From the NCBI GenBank assembly GCA_002496725.1, contig DALI01000058.1:1-30147 (forward strand): a DNA stretch of 30,147 nucleotides, given 5' to 3'. Below the pieces are notes generated by a model. That model worked only from the letters and a program-made list of their open reading frames with translations. It searched no databases and was not told where the DNA came from. Every line of letters starts with the position of its first letter. Position 1 is the stretch's first letter. Positions 16,232-27,000 of this stretch are shown piece by piece. This stretch comes from Euryarchaeota archaeon UBA181. GTDB lineage: Archaea > Thermoplasmatota > Poseidoniia > Poseidoniales > Thalassarchaeaceae. A program made the translations under genes and the position numbers.

Positions 16232-16978
16232 ATGAAGGCTTTCACACTAGTTCAAAACTTTCTGACAGCTCTAGTAATACCGTTCCTTGCCATAATTGTT
16301 GGATTGTCATCAATACCTGGAATCTATGTTTTCTCTGGCATCATAACTACCTTTACTGAAACTAATTCCATTAACTGGTTGATGGATGTTAATTCTCTTG
16401 GGGAAATAGCGATTCTGGGAGTTGCATTGGGAATGGGAATTACAGTATGGGGCATGACTCTGGTGATAGTATCTGGAGCATTTGGGGGAATTTTCAGACC
16501 CAGATTGGAACCAGGGAGATACCCATTGAAATCCTTTGTAACCATTCAATGGGCATGGTCGATGGTTTTCCACAGGATTGCTCTCTTCTTCTTGCCATTC
16601 CTAGTTCCTTCTTTCATTGGTAACGCGTATTATCGGATGTCAGGAGCGAAATTAGGCAAGGGAGTGCAGATCAATACGGCTCATCTCAATGATGCGGGTT
16701 CTGTTACTCTTGGGGACGGGGTTGTGATTGGTGGAAATGCCATTATCAACGCACACTTGACAGAGAAGGGGGAGTTGGTAATGGCCCCTGTACATATCGG
16801 TAATAATGCCCTGATAGGAATGGGCTCAGTTATTCAGCCTGGTTGTACAATCGGAGAAGGGGCGATCGTAGCATCAAGAGCAGTTTTGCCTAAGTGGACT
16901 GATATTCCCGAAGGAGAGGTTTGGGCTGGAATACCAGCAAGATGCATCAGGCTAGCTGACGGTTCTAGTCCAGAGTAG
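16232..16978 (+). CDS. Membrane-anchored hexapeptide-repeat (left-handed beta-helix) acyltransferase-like protein
   Basis: A 248-residue protein. The first half has two to three membrane helices (for example LVIPFLAIIVGLSSIPGIYVF). The second half, from about residue 130, is a left-handed beta-helix with hexapeptide turns: KLGKGVQI, VTLGDGVVIGG, VHIGNNALIGMGSVI and CTIGEGAIVAS. It closes with the typical cap VWAGIPARCIR. Such domains acetylate sugars or other small molecules using acetyl-CoA; the His expected in the active loop may be H (AHL) near residue 171. A GTG at 16229 is an alternative start one codon up, and ATG 16232 is preferred. It is close behind the UMF1 transporter gene. The true substrate, possibly a surface polysaccharide, is inferred. 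Confidence 0.8.
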   Translation: MKAFTLVQNFLTALVIPFLAIIVGLSSIPGIYVFSGIITTFTETNSINWLMDVNSLGEIAILGVALGMGITVWGMTLVIVSGAFGGIFRPRLEPGRYPLKSFVTIQWAWSMVFHRIALFFLPFLVPSFIGNAYYRMSGAKLGKGVQINTAHLNDAGSVTLGDGVVIGGNAIINAHLTEKGELVMAPVHIGNNALIGMGSVIQPGCTIGEGAIVASRAVLPKWTDIPEGEVWAGIPARCIRLADGSSPE

Positions 16979-16990
16979 ATAGTTATCTGC

Positions 16991-17623
16991 TCAGTTTTCT
17001 TCTTCATCAGATTGATCAGAAGAAGGTTTTTCTTCTTCGGGAGCAGGTTCAGCGGCGGCTTCTTTTACAGCCTCGAGAGTTTCATCCATCCTCTCTCTGA
17101 ATGTGTCCTGCTTCTCTTGGAAATCCTTGAAGTATTCCATGGCCCTATCAATCATCTCAAATCTTGTCTCGGTGACTTTCTTGATGTCTTCGAATATCTT
17201 CATGTGCTCTACGTACCAATCATCCCTGGCCTTCAATTCAGAAGTGGCAGTTTGAAGAGCCTCATCTAGCTCCTCGGCAACATCGAATACCCTCCCGAGG
17301 CGGGCCTGTTCTCGAGTGTACATTTCTACCGCCTTTTCTAATTCTGGCTCAAGATGCTTCACCCTAGTTCCGGCTTTAGCTGAATCTAGCTCTAAATTCC
17401 TAATCCTACTATCTTTCTCATTTAGAAGGTCTCCCAATCCCTCTTTCTCAATCTCCTTGTCGATGGCATCTTTCTCTAGGACTTCTATGTGCGCCTTTGA
17501 GTCTGCAAGTTCGGATTCAATCGCCTGATAAGCCACGTACAGCTTGTCAAGACGTTCCTTCTCCATGGCTAGTTGCTCGGCCAAATCGTCTTGTTCGACA
17601 GGCATTGTTTCCTCATCGCTCAT
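16991..17623 (-). CDS. Coiled-coil protein of unknown function
   Basis: A 210-residue soluble, highly charged protein dominated by heptad-like helices from about residue 12 to 185 (for example LAEQLAMEKERLDKLYVAY and HLEPELEKAVEMYTREQAR). It ends in a disordered acidic tail, EEEKPSSDQSDEEEN. There is no membrane segment or catalytic motif. ATG 17623 gives a start MSDEETMP; TTG 17635 is a weaker option four codons upstream. Long coiled coils of this kind serve as scaffolds, chromatin or division proteins, but nothing here decides between these. It is tail-to-tail with the acyltransferase gene. Confidence 0.8.
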   Translation of the reverse strand: MSDEETMPVEQDDLAEQLAMEKERLDKLYVAYQAIESELADSKAHIEVLEKDAIDKEIEKEGLGDLLNEKDSRIRNLELDSAKAGTRVKHLEPELEKAVEMYTREQARLGRVFDVAEELDEALQTATSELKARDDWYVEHMKIFEDIKKVTETRFEMIDRAMEYFKDFQEKQDTFRERMDETLEAVKEAAAEPAPEEEKPSSDQSDEEEN

Positions 17624-17704
17624 GGTGTATCCCAAACAACTGGACCACTGCTTCCCCTTTAACCCCGGCGGAAACGGGATACCTAAACACGGGATTAGCA
17701 GTAT

Positions 17705-19117
17705 TCATCTTGAAATTGCGGCAACAGTTGTTGCCAGAACAGCTGTTAGCCTCTTTGCTGAGGGGATATGGAGCTTTTCATCGGGCCCATGTGCATTGTT
17801 GCCAGGACCTGAGGCCCCAGTGCACAGGAACTTTGCTTCTGGATATCTGCTCTGCATCATGGCCATGAAAGGGATGGTTCCACCAATCCATGTGGCCAAA
17901 GGGGGTTTTCCTGTGAAATGCATCGCTGACTTTGTGATCGCACTTCTTACTTCCCCCTCCAGAGGAGGGGAATGGAATCCATTTGCAGAGGAATCCGGAG
18001 AGAAAACAACCTCTGCGCCATAAGGAGGATTGGCTTCTAGTGTATGCTTCAATATTGGCTCAAGTTTCTCTGCGTCAATTCCGGGGGGGATTCTGAAGCT
18101 TAATTTTAAATCGGTATTTGTCCTGAGGACATTTCCAGCTACTTGGACTGAAGGGATACCATCGGCGCCTATTACACACAACGACGGTTGCCAGTTCATG
18201 CCTATGATCATCTCAGATGTAGTGGGCGACACTGGGGATAACGATTCTACTGTGGGCAACTGCTCCCAAAGAGAGTCTCCAACGACCTTGGCTAGAGATT
18301 CGGCTTTGTCCCTCAAATCTTGTGATATATCTACGTGCATCTCAGGGATGAGTATCTCACCGGTTGAGGAGTCCTCGACCCTATCTAATAGTGCTCTAGC
18401 GATTCTAAATGACGAGGGGATAGAACCGCCTGATGTCCCTGAGTGAATTCCCTCATGTGAGACTTTTATCGATAGTGTCCCGGAGAGAAGCCCCCTCAAA
18501 GCCTCTGTTATCCAGATATGTTCGTAATCGGGGCCACCACTATCCATAACTACGATCATATCAGGATTGCCGAGATCTTCCTTGAGGCTCTCTAGGTATG
18601 GAGGTAGGTCGAATGATCCTGATTCCTCACAGGTCTCTATTAAGAAAGAGCATTTTGGATGCGGTTTTCCTGACTCCTGAAGGAGTTTGACGGCGGCTAT
18701 GCAGAGGTAACCCCCATATCCGTCATCGACGCTTCCCCTTCCGAACAGCCAGGGTTCCCTTCTCACTGCCTCTAGAGGTCCGAGTCCCTCTGACCAAAGC
18801 TCTGGCTTGGATGGTTGCTTATCCAGATGGGAATAGAAAATGACTTCCCCCGGTCCCGTACCTTCGATAGTAATGAGCAGAACTGGAGATCTATTGTCAA
18901 TTCTGTGGACTGAATAATTCAACCCGTCTATATCTTGGCGGTCCACCCACTCACAGAATAATTGTATAGTGGCATCTAATTCTCCCAGTTCATTCCACTT
19001 TGGTTCGAACAGGGGAGATAGCGCTTTTATTCCTATGAAATCACTAAGGCTAGGAAGAATTGATTCCTCCCATATCTCATCGCTCCTTCTCATAAGTTCG
19101 TCCATGTCATGTGACAT
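17705..19117 (-). CDS. M20-family metallopeptidase (dipeptidase-like)
   Basis: A 470-residue peptidase of the M20/ArgE/DapE/CNDP group. The di-zinc ligands are all present: H97 in YSHLD with catalytic D99, D131 in GRGSVDD, the EE pair at 164-165 with E164 as general base, D192 in MDSGG, and H443 in NNAHGPDE. The dimerisation (lid) domain lies between about residues 210 and 330, as in the CNDP/PepV-like dipeptidases, where the size also fits. No signal peptide is seen, so it acts in the cytoplasm, probably on dipeptides or acylated amino acids. The start is ATG 19117. It lies downstream of the addAB-like genes with a 60-bp gap. Confidence 0.88.
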   Translation of the reverse strand: MSHDMDELMRRSDEIWEESILPSLSDFIGIKALSPLFEPKWNELGELDATIQLFCEWVDRQDIDGLNYSVHRIDNRSPVLLITIEGTGPGEVIFYSHLDKQPSKPELWSEGLGPLEAVRREPWLFGRGSVDDGYGGYLCIAAVKLLQESGKPHPKCSFLIETCEESGSFDLPPYLESLKEDLGNPDMIVVMDSGGPDYEHIWITEALRGLLSGTLSIKVSHEGIHSGTSGGSIPSSFRIARALLDRVEDSSTGEILIPEMHVDISQDLRDKAESLAKVVGDSLWEQLPTVESLSPVSPTTSEMIIGMNWQPSLCVIGADGIPSVQVAGNVLRTNTDLKLSFRIPPGIDAEKLEPILKHTLEANPPYGAEVVFSPDSSANGFHSPPLEGEVRSAITKSAMHFTGKPPLATWIGGTIPFMAMMQSRYPEAKFLCTGASGPGNNAHGPDEKLHIPSAKRLTAVLATTVAAISR

Positions 19118-19177
19118 GGGTCGTTGTCAGGGGCATCGCAAATGGACCCTTCTGTTGCGGTGAGTAATTGACATGAC

Positions 19178-22100
19178 CTACGGGCAATTAGAGCAAGTGC
19201 AGGGATAGTTGGATATTGGCGCCTCTGAAAGTAGTGCCATCTCAGTTGCGGTTCGCATTGTGGATTCTATCTTTTCAAGGGAGGCTTCGAACATTTCTTC
19301 TGGATACTCAACGATCCTCCCTGTGACTCCGACGAGAATTGCTGGCCTCAATACCTCCCTGTAGGGGAGCCCTCTGAGTTTCCTCTCATCCTCGATCGAT
19401 TTCAGAGCCAGGTAATACAGGGTTAGTTGCATACTGTGGTGTTGGAGGATATGGCTCTCTGATTCGGAAGATGGCTTGAAAGAGGTCTTTCCGAATGAGG
19501 AGATTAGCCCGCTGATATCCTCTCTGACAATACTCATGGCTTCCTCGGTTTTCAGATCTATTGGCCTGATGAACTTACCACTTTCTGATGATGTACATAA
19601 GACCAAATCTATCACCCCATCCATCTCTAATGATGTCTCTGAAATTATGGACAGGGGCTCCAAACCATCGGGAGACCATCTTCCTCTGACGATTCCACCT
19701 AGGTCTACCTTCCGAGAAATATGGAATGGCATCTCTGTTCGTAAGCCGTCCACCACATGCCCGCTGACCTGCTTACCCGAGCAGAGTTTGCCAAGTGGCC
19801 CTTGCCTGATTCTATCCAGTATGGTTTGGACGATTCCAGAGTACTCCTCTATGGTCGACCCTGGAGGGAGGATTTCATCGAATACCTGATTCATCAATGT
19901 TTGATCTGTCAGCCTATCTGGGCTCTCACTAATCCATGAGCTTGGGAGGTCGGGAGATGGGCCCTCCGGAGGGCCGGGATTCATTATGCCTATCTCGAAT
20001 ATCCTGTGAATTACCTTACCGAGTGTGGCTGCATCTAGCTCAAGAGGATTTTTCTGCTTATTCCCTCGTTCAGGCTTTGAATCTGTACCCCTTGATGATT
20101 TACCCCCTCTTGTCTCCAGCCAGTACCTCCTAGAACACTCATTGACTACAGTGAGATTGTGGGGTGCTATCCTGACTCTGTTTCCCCTATCTGACCGAGG
20201 CTCCGGGACTTCAGGGAGAATGGATGTGGAGGAGTCATTAGATGCTTGGTCGGTTCTCTCTATCCTCTGCAATGGTGTCATTACAGAGTTGGTCTGATGA
20301 TTGATTCTATCAAAGCATCCTGGGTGATGAAGAATCGCTATTCCCGGGAGGTATTTAGAGCCCAGCATGCCAGAATGGATTGACTTCCCAGGATCTATCT
20401 CCCTGGTCCCTTTGTTAGTTGTCGAGGGGATGGTCGGTGATTGAGAATCCTCTTCTGATATCCATGGAGAGAGGGTTTCCTCCCTTCTCCATGAGCCTTG
20501 TCTAAGAGACTCTAGCCACATTTCTCCCAATTGTGGGATGGATTTTCCATAAGACCAGGAGAAAGTTACCCCCTTGCCGTCCTCCCATTTGGTTTGCTTT
20601 GGAGATCCAGCGATGATTAGCTTACTCTCAGCTCTAGTGGCTGCCACGTACAAGAGTCTCCTAGCCTCAGCATTTCTTCTAGCTAGGTTGATCTTCTTGA
20701 CATGCTTCCAAAGAGGGGATATTGGGTCCCCGGATGGCCATGGCTTGGGATGCCCGCCGAACAGGTCTGGAGTCACGATAAGTCTCTCTGACGACTCTAT
20801 CCTGATGTTAGTCTGTCTCCCAGAGAAAACGTCTGCCAAGACTACTACCTTTGACTCCAGGCCCTTCGACCCATGGATTGTCATTACCCTAACAGCGTCA
20901 CTATCAGGCATGTTGAGGGCCTCGATACTATTCTTTTCCCCCTCTCTGAGTCTCCTGAGGCTGTCTGCTATGACCTTGGAATCTCCTCCCAGATCCCTAG
21001 CTAGAGTCCTCACAAGATCTAGAAATTGCTCTGCGTCTTGTCTTGAATTGTGATCGGGGTATGCCACCAATAAGTCTGATCTATCTAGGGTCTCAGACAT
21101 AGCTTCCACGACTCTGCCCATCGAAGAGAGTTCCGCCCACCTTGAGAAAAGCTCCTCCTGTCTGTTGTTGACGGCGAAATTTACTAATCTGGCTAGCATA
21201 TCCTCGCCCCTGGTGGAGTTCCTGACGAATTCCTGTAGGCTCGCATCGTCTAGTCCGACTAGGGGAGAACGGGCTAACCAGGCAGCATGATGTGAGGAGT
21301 TGGGTCTAGCCATAAGCTGTAGAAGGCCATTCAATGCATGAGCAGTAGGACGCTCTAGGAGGCTCCCTTCTCTGTCTGCTTGAGCGGGGACTCCGACTAG
21401 CGAGAGCTCTCTCATTATACTATCTCTGAGATTACTTCTACTCGGAAGGAGGATCATTATTTCACTAGGACTCACCGGCTCTTCAGGAGGGAGCTCTTTC
21501 CAATCCCCAGAAGACGAAAGAACCCTGATTGGTGCACCTTCGATTAGGTTTCTCACTCTCATTGCGATTAGCATGGCCTGCCTCTCAATGGGGTCTGGTT
21601 TTCCGAACGCAAATGAGTCCAGAGGCGATGTTAAATCCTCGGGAGGGTCATTGTTCTCACCTGTTAGAACTGGGCATATCCACTCAATTGAACCAGATAA
21701 TTCAGTATTCTCTGATGAAGGGCGCAGTGGTTGGGGGTCGGCATAGAAGTCACCATCTGGGAAGTCCCTGTGCCTCTCGGAGAAAACATCGTGCCACCAG
21801 TGATTCATGGCATTGAGGAGCCCTCCTTCGGTGCGATAGTTTACTTCCAGGCGGATTAGTCCCTTGCTTCTTCTTTCTACTTCTTCGGCAGTGGTGGGGT
21901 ATCCGTCGTCAGGTAGGTCGAACGGTATCCATGGAATCGTATCCATACCACCTTTCTTTGCCAGTTTTGTAGCCTTGTGAACCCCAATTTGATGTGCGTT
22001 CCTGGGATCTCTGCTGCTGTCTCTCTTCCTCAGAGTGGGCTCGGCCCGTAGGAGGGGGACACTTGCGAATTCATGTTGGTTAATTGCCATTAATCTTCTA

Positions 22101-24040
22101 GCGTATTCAAGGAATCCCACGACTTCTGCCTGCCTGAAAGCGTAGATGCTCTGCTTAACATCGCCCACGTAGCAGATGGTTGGTTGCCATGGGGTATCTG
22201 GGCAGGGGGGCTCTCCTTCGAATGTGCTTCTCTCCCCCCATAGTCTAGACAGGAGTCTCCATTGCAGAGGGGAGTTGTCTTGCGCTTCGTCAATTATGAA
22301 TGCCCTGTATCTTCTACGAATTGTCTTTAGTCGTTCTATTCTTCTGACTAAATCCGACTTGATTACGCCTAAGTTTGAGGCTGATTCGCCAGCTAATGTT
22401 GGATTTTCTTCCATCAGGGTAATCTGATGAAGGGCTCTGTCTATGTGATCGTCCCTCCATGGTTCATCCCCTATCGAGTCAAGTTCTCTGATTACAGGCT
22501 GGGGGTAGTACTTCCTACAGGTATCGGGGCACTTAGCCAGGAGTAAGTCACTCGCCAGAGTCTGAATATCATCAAAGTCATGCACTTCTTCTCGTTCCTT
22601 GGTTCTCTTCAGTATTCCCTTGAACCCCAAGTGGACAAGCCTCAGATCCTCGAGATTTCTTGCCTCAGAATCAATAGTGAAGAAGTAATGTTCGGATTTT
22701 TCTCCTTCAGGTAGCCTATCTGGCAATACATCGGGGAGAGCGGAGAAGGCTTTCCCTCGAGAGGACGGAGAACAGGGAGGGGGTGATGGGTCGAGGAGCA
22801 TTGCTATCTGGACGAAATGGAGGACTAAAGCACCGGTTGGACTCATCCATACATCTCTGATATTATCCATCTCATGGAAGAGTGATTGCTTGACGGATTG
22901 CTTGAAGTGATCATCTTTTATTGAGCTCCAGGAATTTATCCCCCTTGGCCATATATCATCAGCGGGGATGTTATTGCGTGGGAACATTGTCGGGGAGTCG
23001 GACTGAATCGTAGAAGGGCTCGCGATACAATCTAAGTGATGTGCTAGCCACACCAACTGGCCCCAAGAGTCAAGTGGAGTTTTCTTAGAGAGAGAAATCA
23101 GGCAAGACATTCTTGAATCCGCAGGAATACCATCTGCGATCATCTCCGGGGACCCTAGCACGACATCGCAGTATCTTTGACTGATTTCGCTTATGTCATT
23201 GCATACGGATTCGATATATCTACTATCGACCGAGGAGAGGATTCTATTTCTTAGTAGGGATGGGTCGACTTGTCCGGAGTCATCGGTTATCTTCCTTAGC
23301 CCTTCATCGATGAAAACGGATTTCTTGACTAGCGCGCTTAGCAACCGTGCTGCTGACTTTCTACCTGAATACCTTCTAGCTATCCTATCCCTGGCTTCGA
23401 GTACGTCCAATGCTATCTCTGCGGGAACTCCTGCATCGACTGCGTCTCCCAGTCCGGATACAGAGCTTGGTAGTCTCCAAAGTGTATCAAGAGCGTCTTC
23501 AATCAGTATTATTCTAGTTGCATCGGAGACGTTTTCCCTACTTAGGGCATCACCTAGTAGACCTCTGAATGGAGAGACTAGTTGGTTGAAAAAGGAGTCA
23601 ATTGTTCCGATTGGGGCATCCTCGAGAAGAGTCAGGAGTTGCTCAGGAAGCCCAATATGAGTTACTCTTGGGTCCATCCTAGATTCCCCAGAGTATCCCG
23701 AAGAACCCATTTTCAGTTTACTGATCTCTTCTCTGAGCCTGTGCCTCATCTCCTCTGCGGCCTTATTCGTGAATGTCAGAAGTACTACCTCTCCAGGAAG
23801 TAATCCTGGGTGATCTTCTGGATTTACCGTATCGGAAGAAGGAGATAACAGGATGCCCCCCGACAAGGGAGGAGGCCTCTCAGGGATTGGGAGTATCCTG
23901 GTAGCTCTCTGATCCCCACAGAGGTAGTGTTCTATTACTCTGTCAACGATTGTCTTGGTCTTACCCGTTCCGGCTCCAGCATCGATAACAATATGTGAGT
24001 CCAGATTCAGAGCTAGTCTTTGAGCTGTATTTGGGAGCAT
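19178..24040 (-). CDS. addA: AddA/RecB-like helicase-nuclease subunit
   Basis: A 1620-residue superfamily-1 helicase fused to a C-terminal PD-(D/E)XK nuclease. Motor motifs are complete: Walker A AGAGTGKT (21-28), Ia LLTFTNKAAEEM (87-98), DEAQD (584-588), GDVKQSIYAFRQAE (626-639), NYRT (734-737), TIHGSKGLE (1054-1062) and YVAATRA (1131-1137). The nuclease domain has GKVIHRIFE (1341-1349), D1478 and DLK (1495-1497) and Q1538-x3-Y1542. AddAB/RecBCD enzymes resect double-strand breaks for recombination. At 1620 residues it exceeds bacterial AddA (about 1200). C1302 (ECSRRYWL) and C1614/C1616/C1619 at the extreme C terminus could bind an Fe-S cluster. The ATG overlaps the addB-like stop by one base (TGATG), so the two are co-translated. 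Confidence 0.88.
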   Translation of the reverse strand: MLPNTAQRLALNLDSHIVIDAGAGTGKTKTIVDRVIEHYLCGDQRATRILPIPERPPPLSGGILLSPSSDTVNPEDHPGLLPGEVVLLTFTNKAAEEMRHRLREEISKLKMGSSGYSGESRMDPRVTHIGLPEQLLTLLEDAPIGTIDSFFNQLVSPFRGLLGDALSRENVSDATRIILIEDALDTLWRLPSSVSGLGDAVDAGVPAEIALDVLEARDRIARRYSGRKSAARLLSALVKKSVFIDEGLRKITDDSGQVDPSLLRNRILSSVDSRYIESVCNDISEISQRYCDVVLGSPEMIADGIPADSRMSCLISLSKKTPLDSWGQLVWLAHHLDCIASPSTIQSDSPTMFPRNNIPADDIWPRGINSWSSIKDDHFKQSVKQSLFHEMDNIRDVWMSPTGALVLHFVQIAMLLDPSPPPCSPSSRGKAFSALPDVLPDRLPEGEKSEHYFFTIDSEARNLEDLRLVHLGFKGILKRTKEREEVHDFDDIQTLASDLLLAKCPDTCRKYYPQPVIRELDSIGDEPWRDDHIDRALHQITLMEENPTLAGESASNLGVIKSDLVRRIERLKTIRRRYRAFIIDEAQDNSPLQWRLLSRLWGERSTFEGEPPCPDTPWQPTICYVGDVKQSIYAFRQAEVVGFLEYARRLMAINQHEFASVPLLRAEPTLRKRDSSRDPRNAHQIGVHKATKLAKKGGMDTIPWIPFDLPDDGYPTTAEEVERRSKGLIRLEVNYRTEGGLLNAMNHWWHDVFSERHRDFPDGDFYADPQPLRPSSENTELSGSIEWICPVLTGENNDPPEDLTSPLDSFAFGKPDPIERQAMLIAMRVRNLIEGAPIRVLSSSGDWKELPPEEPVSPSEIMILLPSRSNLRDSIMRELSLVGVPAQADREGSLLERPTAHALNGLLQLMARPNSSHHAAWLARSPLVGLDDASLQEFVRNSTRGEDMLARLVNFAVNNRQEELFSRWAELSSMGRVVEAMSETLDRSDLLVAYPDHNSRQDAEQFLDLVRTLARDLGGDSKVIADSLRRLREGEKNSIEALNMPDSDAVRVMTIHGSKGLESKVVVLADVFSGRQTNIRIESSERLIVTPDLFGGHPKPWPSGDPISPLWKHVKKINLARRNAEARRLLYVAATRAESKLIIAGSPKQTKWEDGKGVTFSWSYGKSIPQLGEMWLESLRQGSWRREETLSPWISEEDSQSPTIPSTTNKGTREIDPGKSIHSGMLGSKYLPGIAILHHPGCFDRINHQTNSVMTPLQRIERTDQASNDSSTSILPEVPEPRSDRGNRVRIAPHNLTVVNECSRRYWLETRGGKSSRGTDSKPERGNKQKNPLELDAATLGKVIHRIFEIGIMNPGPPEGPSPDLPSSWISESPDRLTDQTLMNQVFDEILPPGSTIEEYSGIVQTILDRIRQGPLGKLCSGKQVSGHVVDGLRTEMPFHISRKVDLGGIVRGRWSPDGLEPLSIISETSLEMDGVIDLVLCTSSESGKFIRPIDLKTEEAMSIVREDISGLISSFGKTSFKPSSESESHILQHHSMQLTLYYLALKSIEDERKLRGLPYREVLRPAILVGVTGRIVEYPEEMFEASLEKIESTMRTATEMALLSEAPISNYPCTCSNCP

Positions 24041-27000
24041 CAGAAATCATCCTCCATTCTAACTTCACAGATACTACTTACTGGACAATAGCCACAAGCT
24101 GATTTGGAGGGAGTGGGGTGTACTCTTCCGTCAATGGCCCCTTGTGCCACACCGAGAGCGACGGACAGCCTCTGAGCCAGCCATGCCCTGAAGGGATCGC
24201 TCTGAGGGTCTCCTGACTCATTGGGAAACCTATGTAATTCACTGGTAAGAGATGTGGTTTTCCCTATGGAAAGTGTTGCTACATCGGGCAGATTGGTTAC
24301 TGAAGCCTCTAAGATATGCTTGGTAGAGTGCCCAATAACTGAGATTCCGGCGGCTACGACTAAATCTCCAGGATGGGTTACCTCCCATGCCCTGGCGTAT
24401 ATGGCCAATTGTAGCTCATCAAGAAGTCCTTTCTTGTGCCTGTCCTCAGGTTTGGACTCTGATGTTTTCAGGTCTCTGATGAGGACTCTCCTACGGGGTT
24501 TCCAGTCGGTTCCAGAAATCCTAATTGGCGCTACACCTTCGATTCCATTTTCATCGACCCAGACTTTCCCCTCGTCATCGAAAGGAATCAGGTCTACCCT
24601 GTCTATCAAGCCAGTGACCATTAGAGGAGGAAGTTGACTTTGGTGTGGACTGGTATCCGACGGATCTAATGATATCACTGTCCCCAGAGGGACGCCATTG
24701 GATATCTCCCACTCTAATGCCACGGGCATTGTATCCAAAAGACCCAACTCTGATCGTATCATAGCCCCTATTCTCCCTCCCAGAGTGGTTTCTTTCGGAT
24801 TAGCGAGCCATGAGCTCCATTCACTACGAGACATTCCCGTAAGCATCCTCAGTCTGTATGTAGAGACTCCATCCGTTCTATCCAACCACGGGGCTAACCT
24901 ATCCAGGCTCTCCAAGGCAACCTTCATTATTTCTTCTTCAGACATTCCGGAACTGGAGAGATTTCTCGGTTCATTTCTATCAAGAGCTTCGACAGGGTTC
25001 CTCTCGTGGCCTTCTTCCATTCCGAGGATTTCACAAATCAGATTGTGATGGATCTGATGGAGTAAGTCTCCATGAATCCTTGGATCGAGGTCTTCGCTCT
25101 GAGTCTCCTCATCCCTTATCCTTAGCCCTCTGGATAGCCATCCCCTCCTCGGGCATCTCGCCCATTCCTGTAATCTGCTTGGTGACCAGAGTTCTATATC
25201 CTGCTCTGAACCCGTGGAATGACCATGTCTCCTATCTGAAACGTCTGAACCGGATCGGGAGGGGATGAAGGGTCTCGGATCTATAGTGGTGGATTTCTTC
25301 CCACTGGGATTTGTGGCCCCGATAACCGGCCAATCTACGGTTGATCTCGGTGACTCCGCATCTCTGGGGGTCTTCCGGGTCAAATCCTCATAATCGAATG
25401 ATATTACCCTATTCCTGTATTTTGAGGGGAGGTAGCCTTCATCATTGGCCTTTCTTGGCTGTCTTCTCTCCCTGTCCCTCTGTAGTTCTCTATCTAGGGG
25501 TATTGTGATCGAGCTGGGGTTTAGTGGGGGGCTGACTGAGGGCATCATCTTTCTGAGGAGGATACCGTCGGTCTGCCTTCTCTCCCTCGGACCTAGGTTC
25601 TCCTCGGTGCTTGGGTCGAAGTGTGTGGGAGGAGAGCAATATTGGAGGATTTCCTCAACAGGGGCGGCTAGAGGTGTCGCCTTATCCAAGCTGGGATCAA
25701 TCAATACAACTCTCTGACAACAGTTTACGATGTGTGAAAGATGATGACGTGCTTCCGTAATTGGTGCATCTGGCCTCAGTAGACCGTACCTATATCTCTC
25801 CATCTCACCGATAAACGGAATCTTTGGAGATTTTAGATTCCATGAGGAGGATGAGGTGTTTGCTAGAATGAGCAGATCGGGATTGCATCCCAGTGCGGCC
25901 ATTGGAGATAGGACTCTGAGTCTAGATCTTACTCCGGAGACTGATACTGGTAGTGAGGTGTTCCTCAGGATTGAGGATATTTCTCCAACCCAACTATTTC
26001 CATTTCTGGGCGGCTCCTGGCCCACCGCTCTCTGTAGATTTCTTAGAGCCTCATGCTCCGAAATGATGGCCTGAAGGATGGTGGAAGATGGTAGCGAGTT
26101 GCCATCGAGAGTCTTCTCCTCGAATCCAACATCGATTTGCTTGATTGTGTTGCCCAGCCACTCGTCCCCTGACGAGGGTGGCTTGGGAACATTCAGAATT
26201 TGACCAGTATGGCATCCGATTAGTAGTCTCTCTTCAGAGAGAAGTCTACGATCCATCTCCCCTAGGAGAGGCGATAGTGATGAGGCGAGGGAAATGAGCC
26301 ACCACTGTGTGGCTTCCCTTGAAGGACCTTGCTCGATCTTCTTCGAAGGCCTGGAAAGAGCTTCCATCCACCTCTGTAAAGCGCCTGGTCCACCGAGAAT
26401 GTGTTCTGATCTAGCTATGTTCGATAGTAACTCAGTGTCGGGGAACGGATAAATCTGAGTATTCTCCTCATCTGAGATTAAGTTCGGGAATGGTGCCAAG
26501 GATTCTTGGATGGCCAGAAGCCTAATCTTTTCCATGGAAAATGCATTCGGACCATTTCCAATATTTGCTAGCTCATGTAGCCAGTGGCCCAAGGTGGATG
26601 ACGTCATTGGTGCTCTGATACCTGAGACTGGGAGTCCTAGACTGAGGATCAGATCGTTCCATCTCCATTGATTTTCTTCATATGCAGGATCAACAATCAG
26701 GACGCTGGAACTTGGATCTTCCTCGAGGAGGCTCCTTGCAAATGTGATTGAGGCCTCGAAAGACTGGTCCTCCCTATTTACGTACACCCTGTCAACGACT
26801 GGTTGCTCTTTCTTGTTGGAAATTTCATGCTTGGGTATCCAATGGGGAATCTGTTCTTGACCAGAGATAGGGAATTTGTCCACTAGTTGGAGACCGTGAT
26901 GACCTAATCGATAGCTCCCGGGATATGTCAATTGGTGAATGGGTTTGATCTGAGAGAGTGATTTCAGAAGTAAGGTGTCGGACCTATTGAGAGAGGGGGA

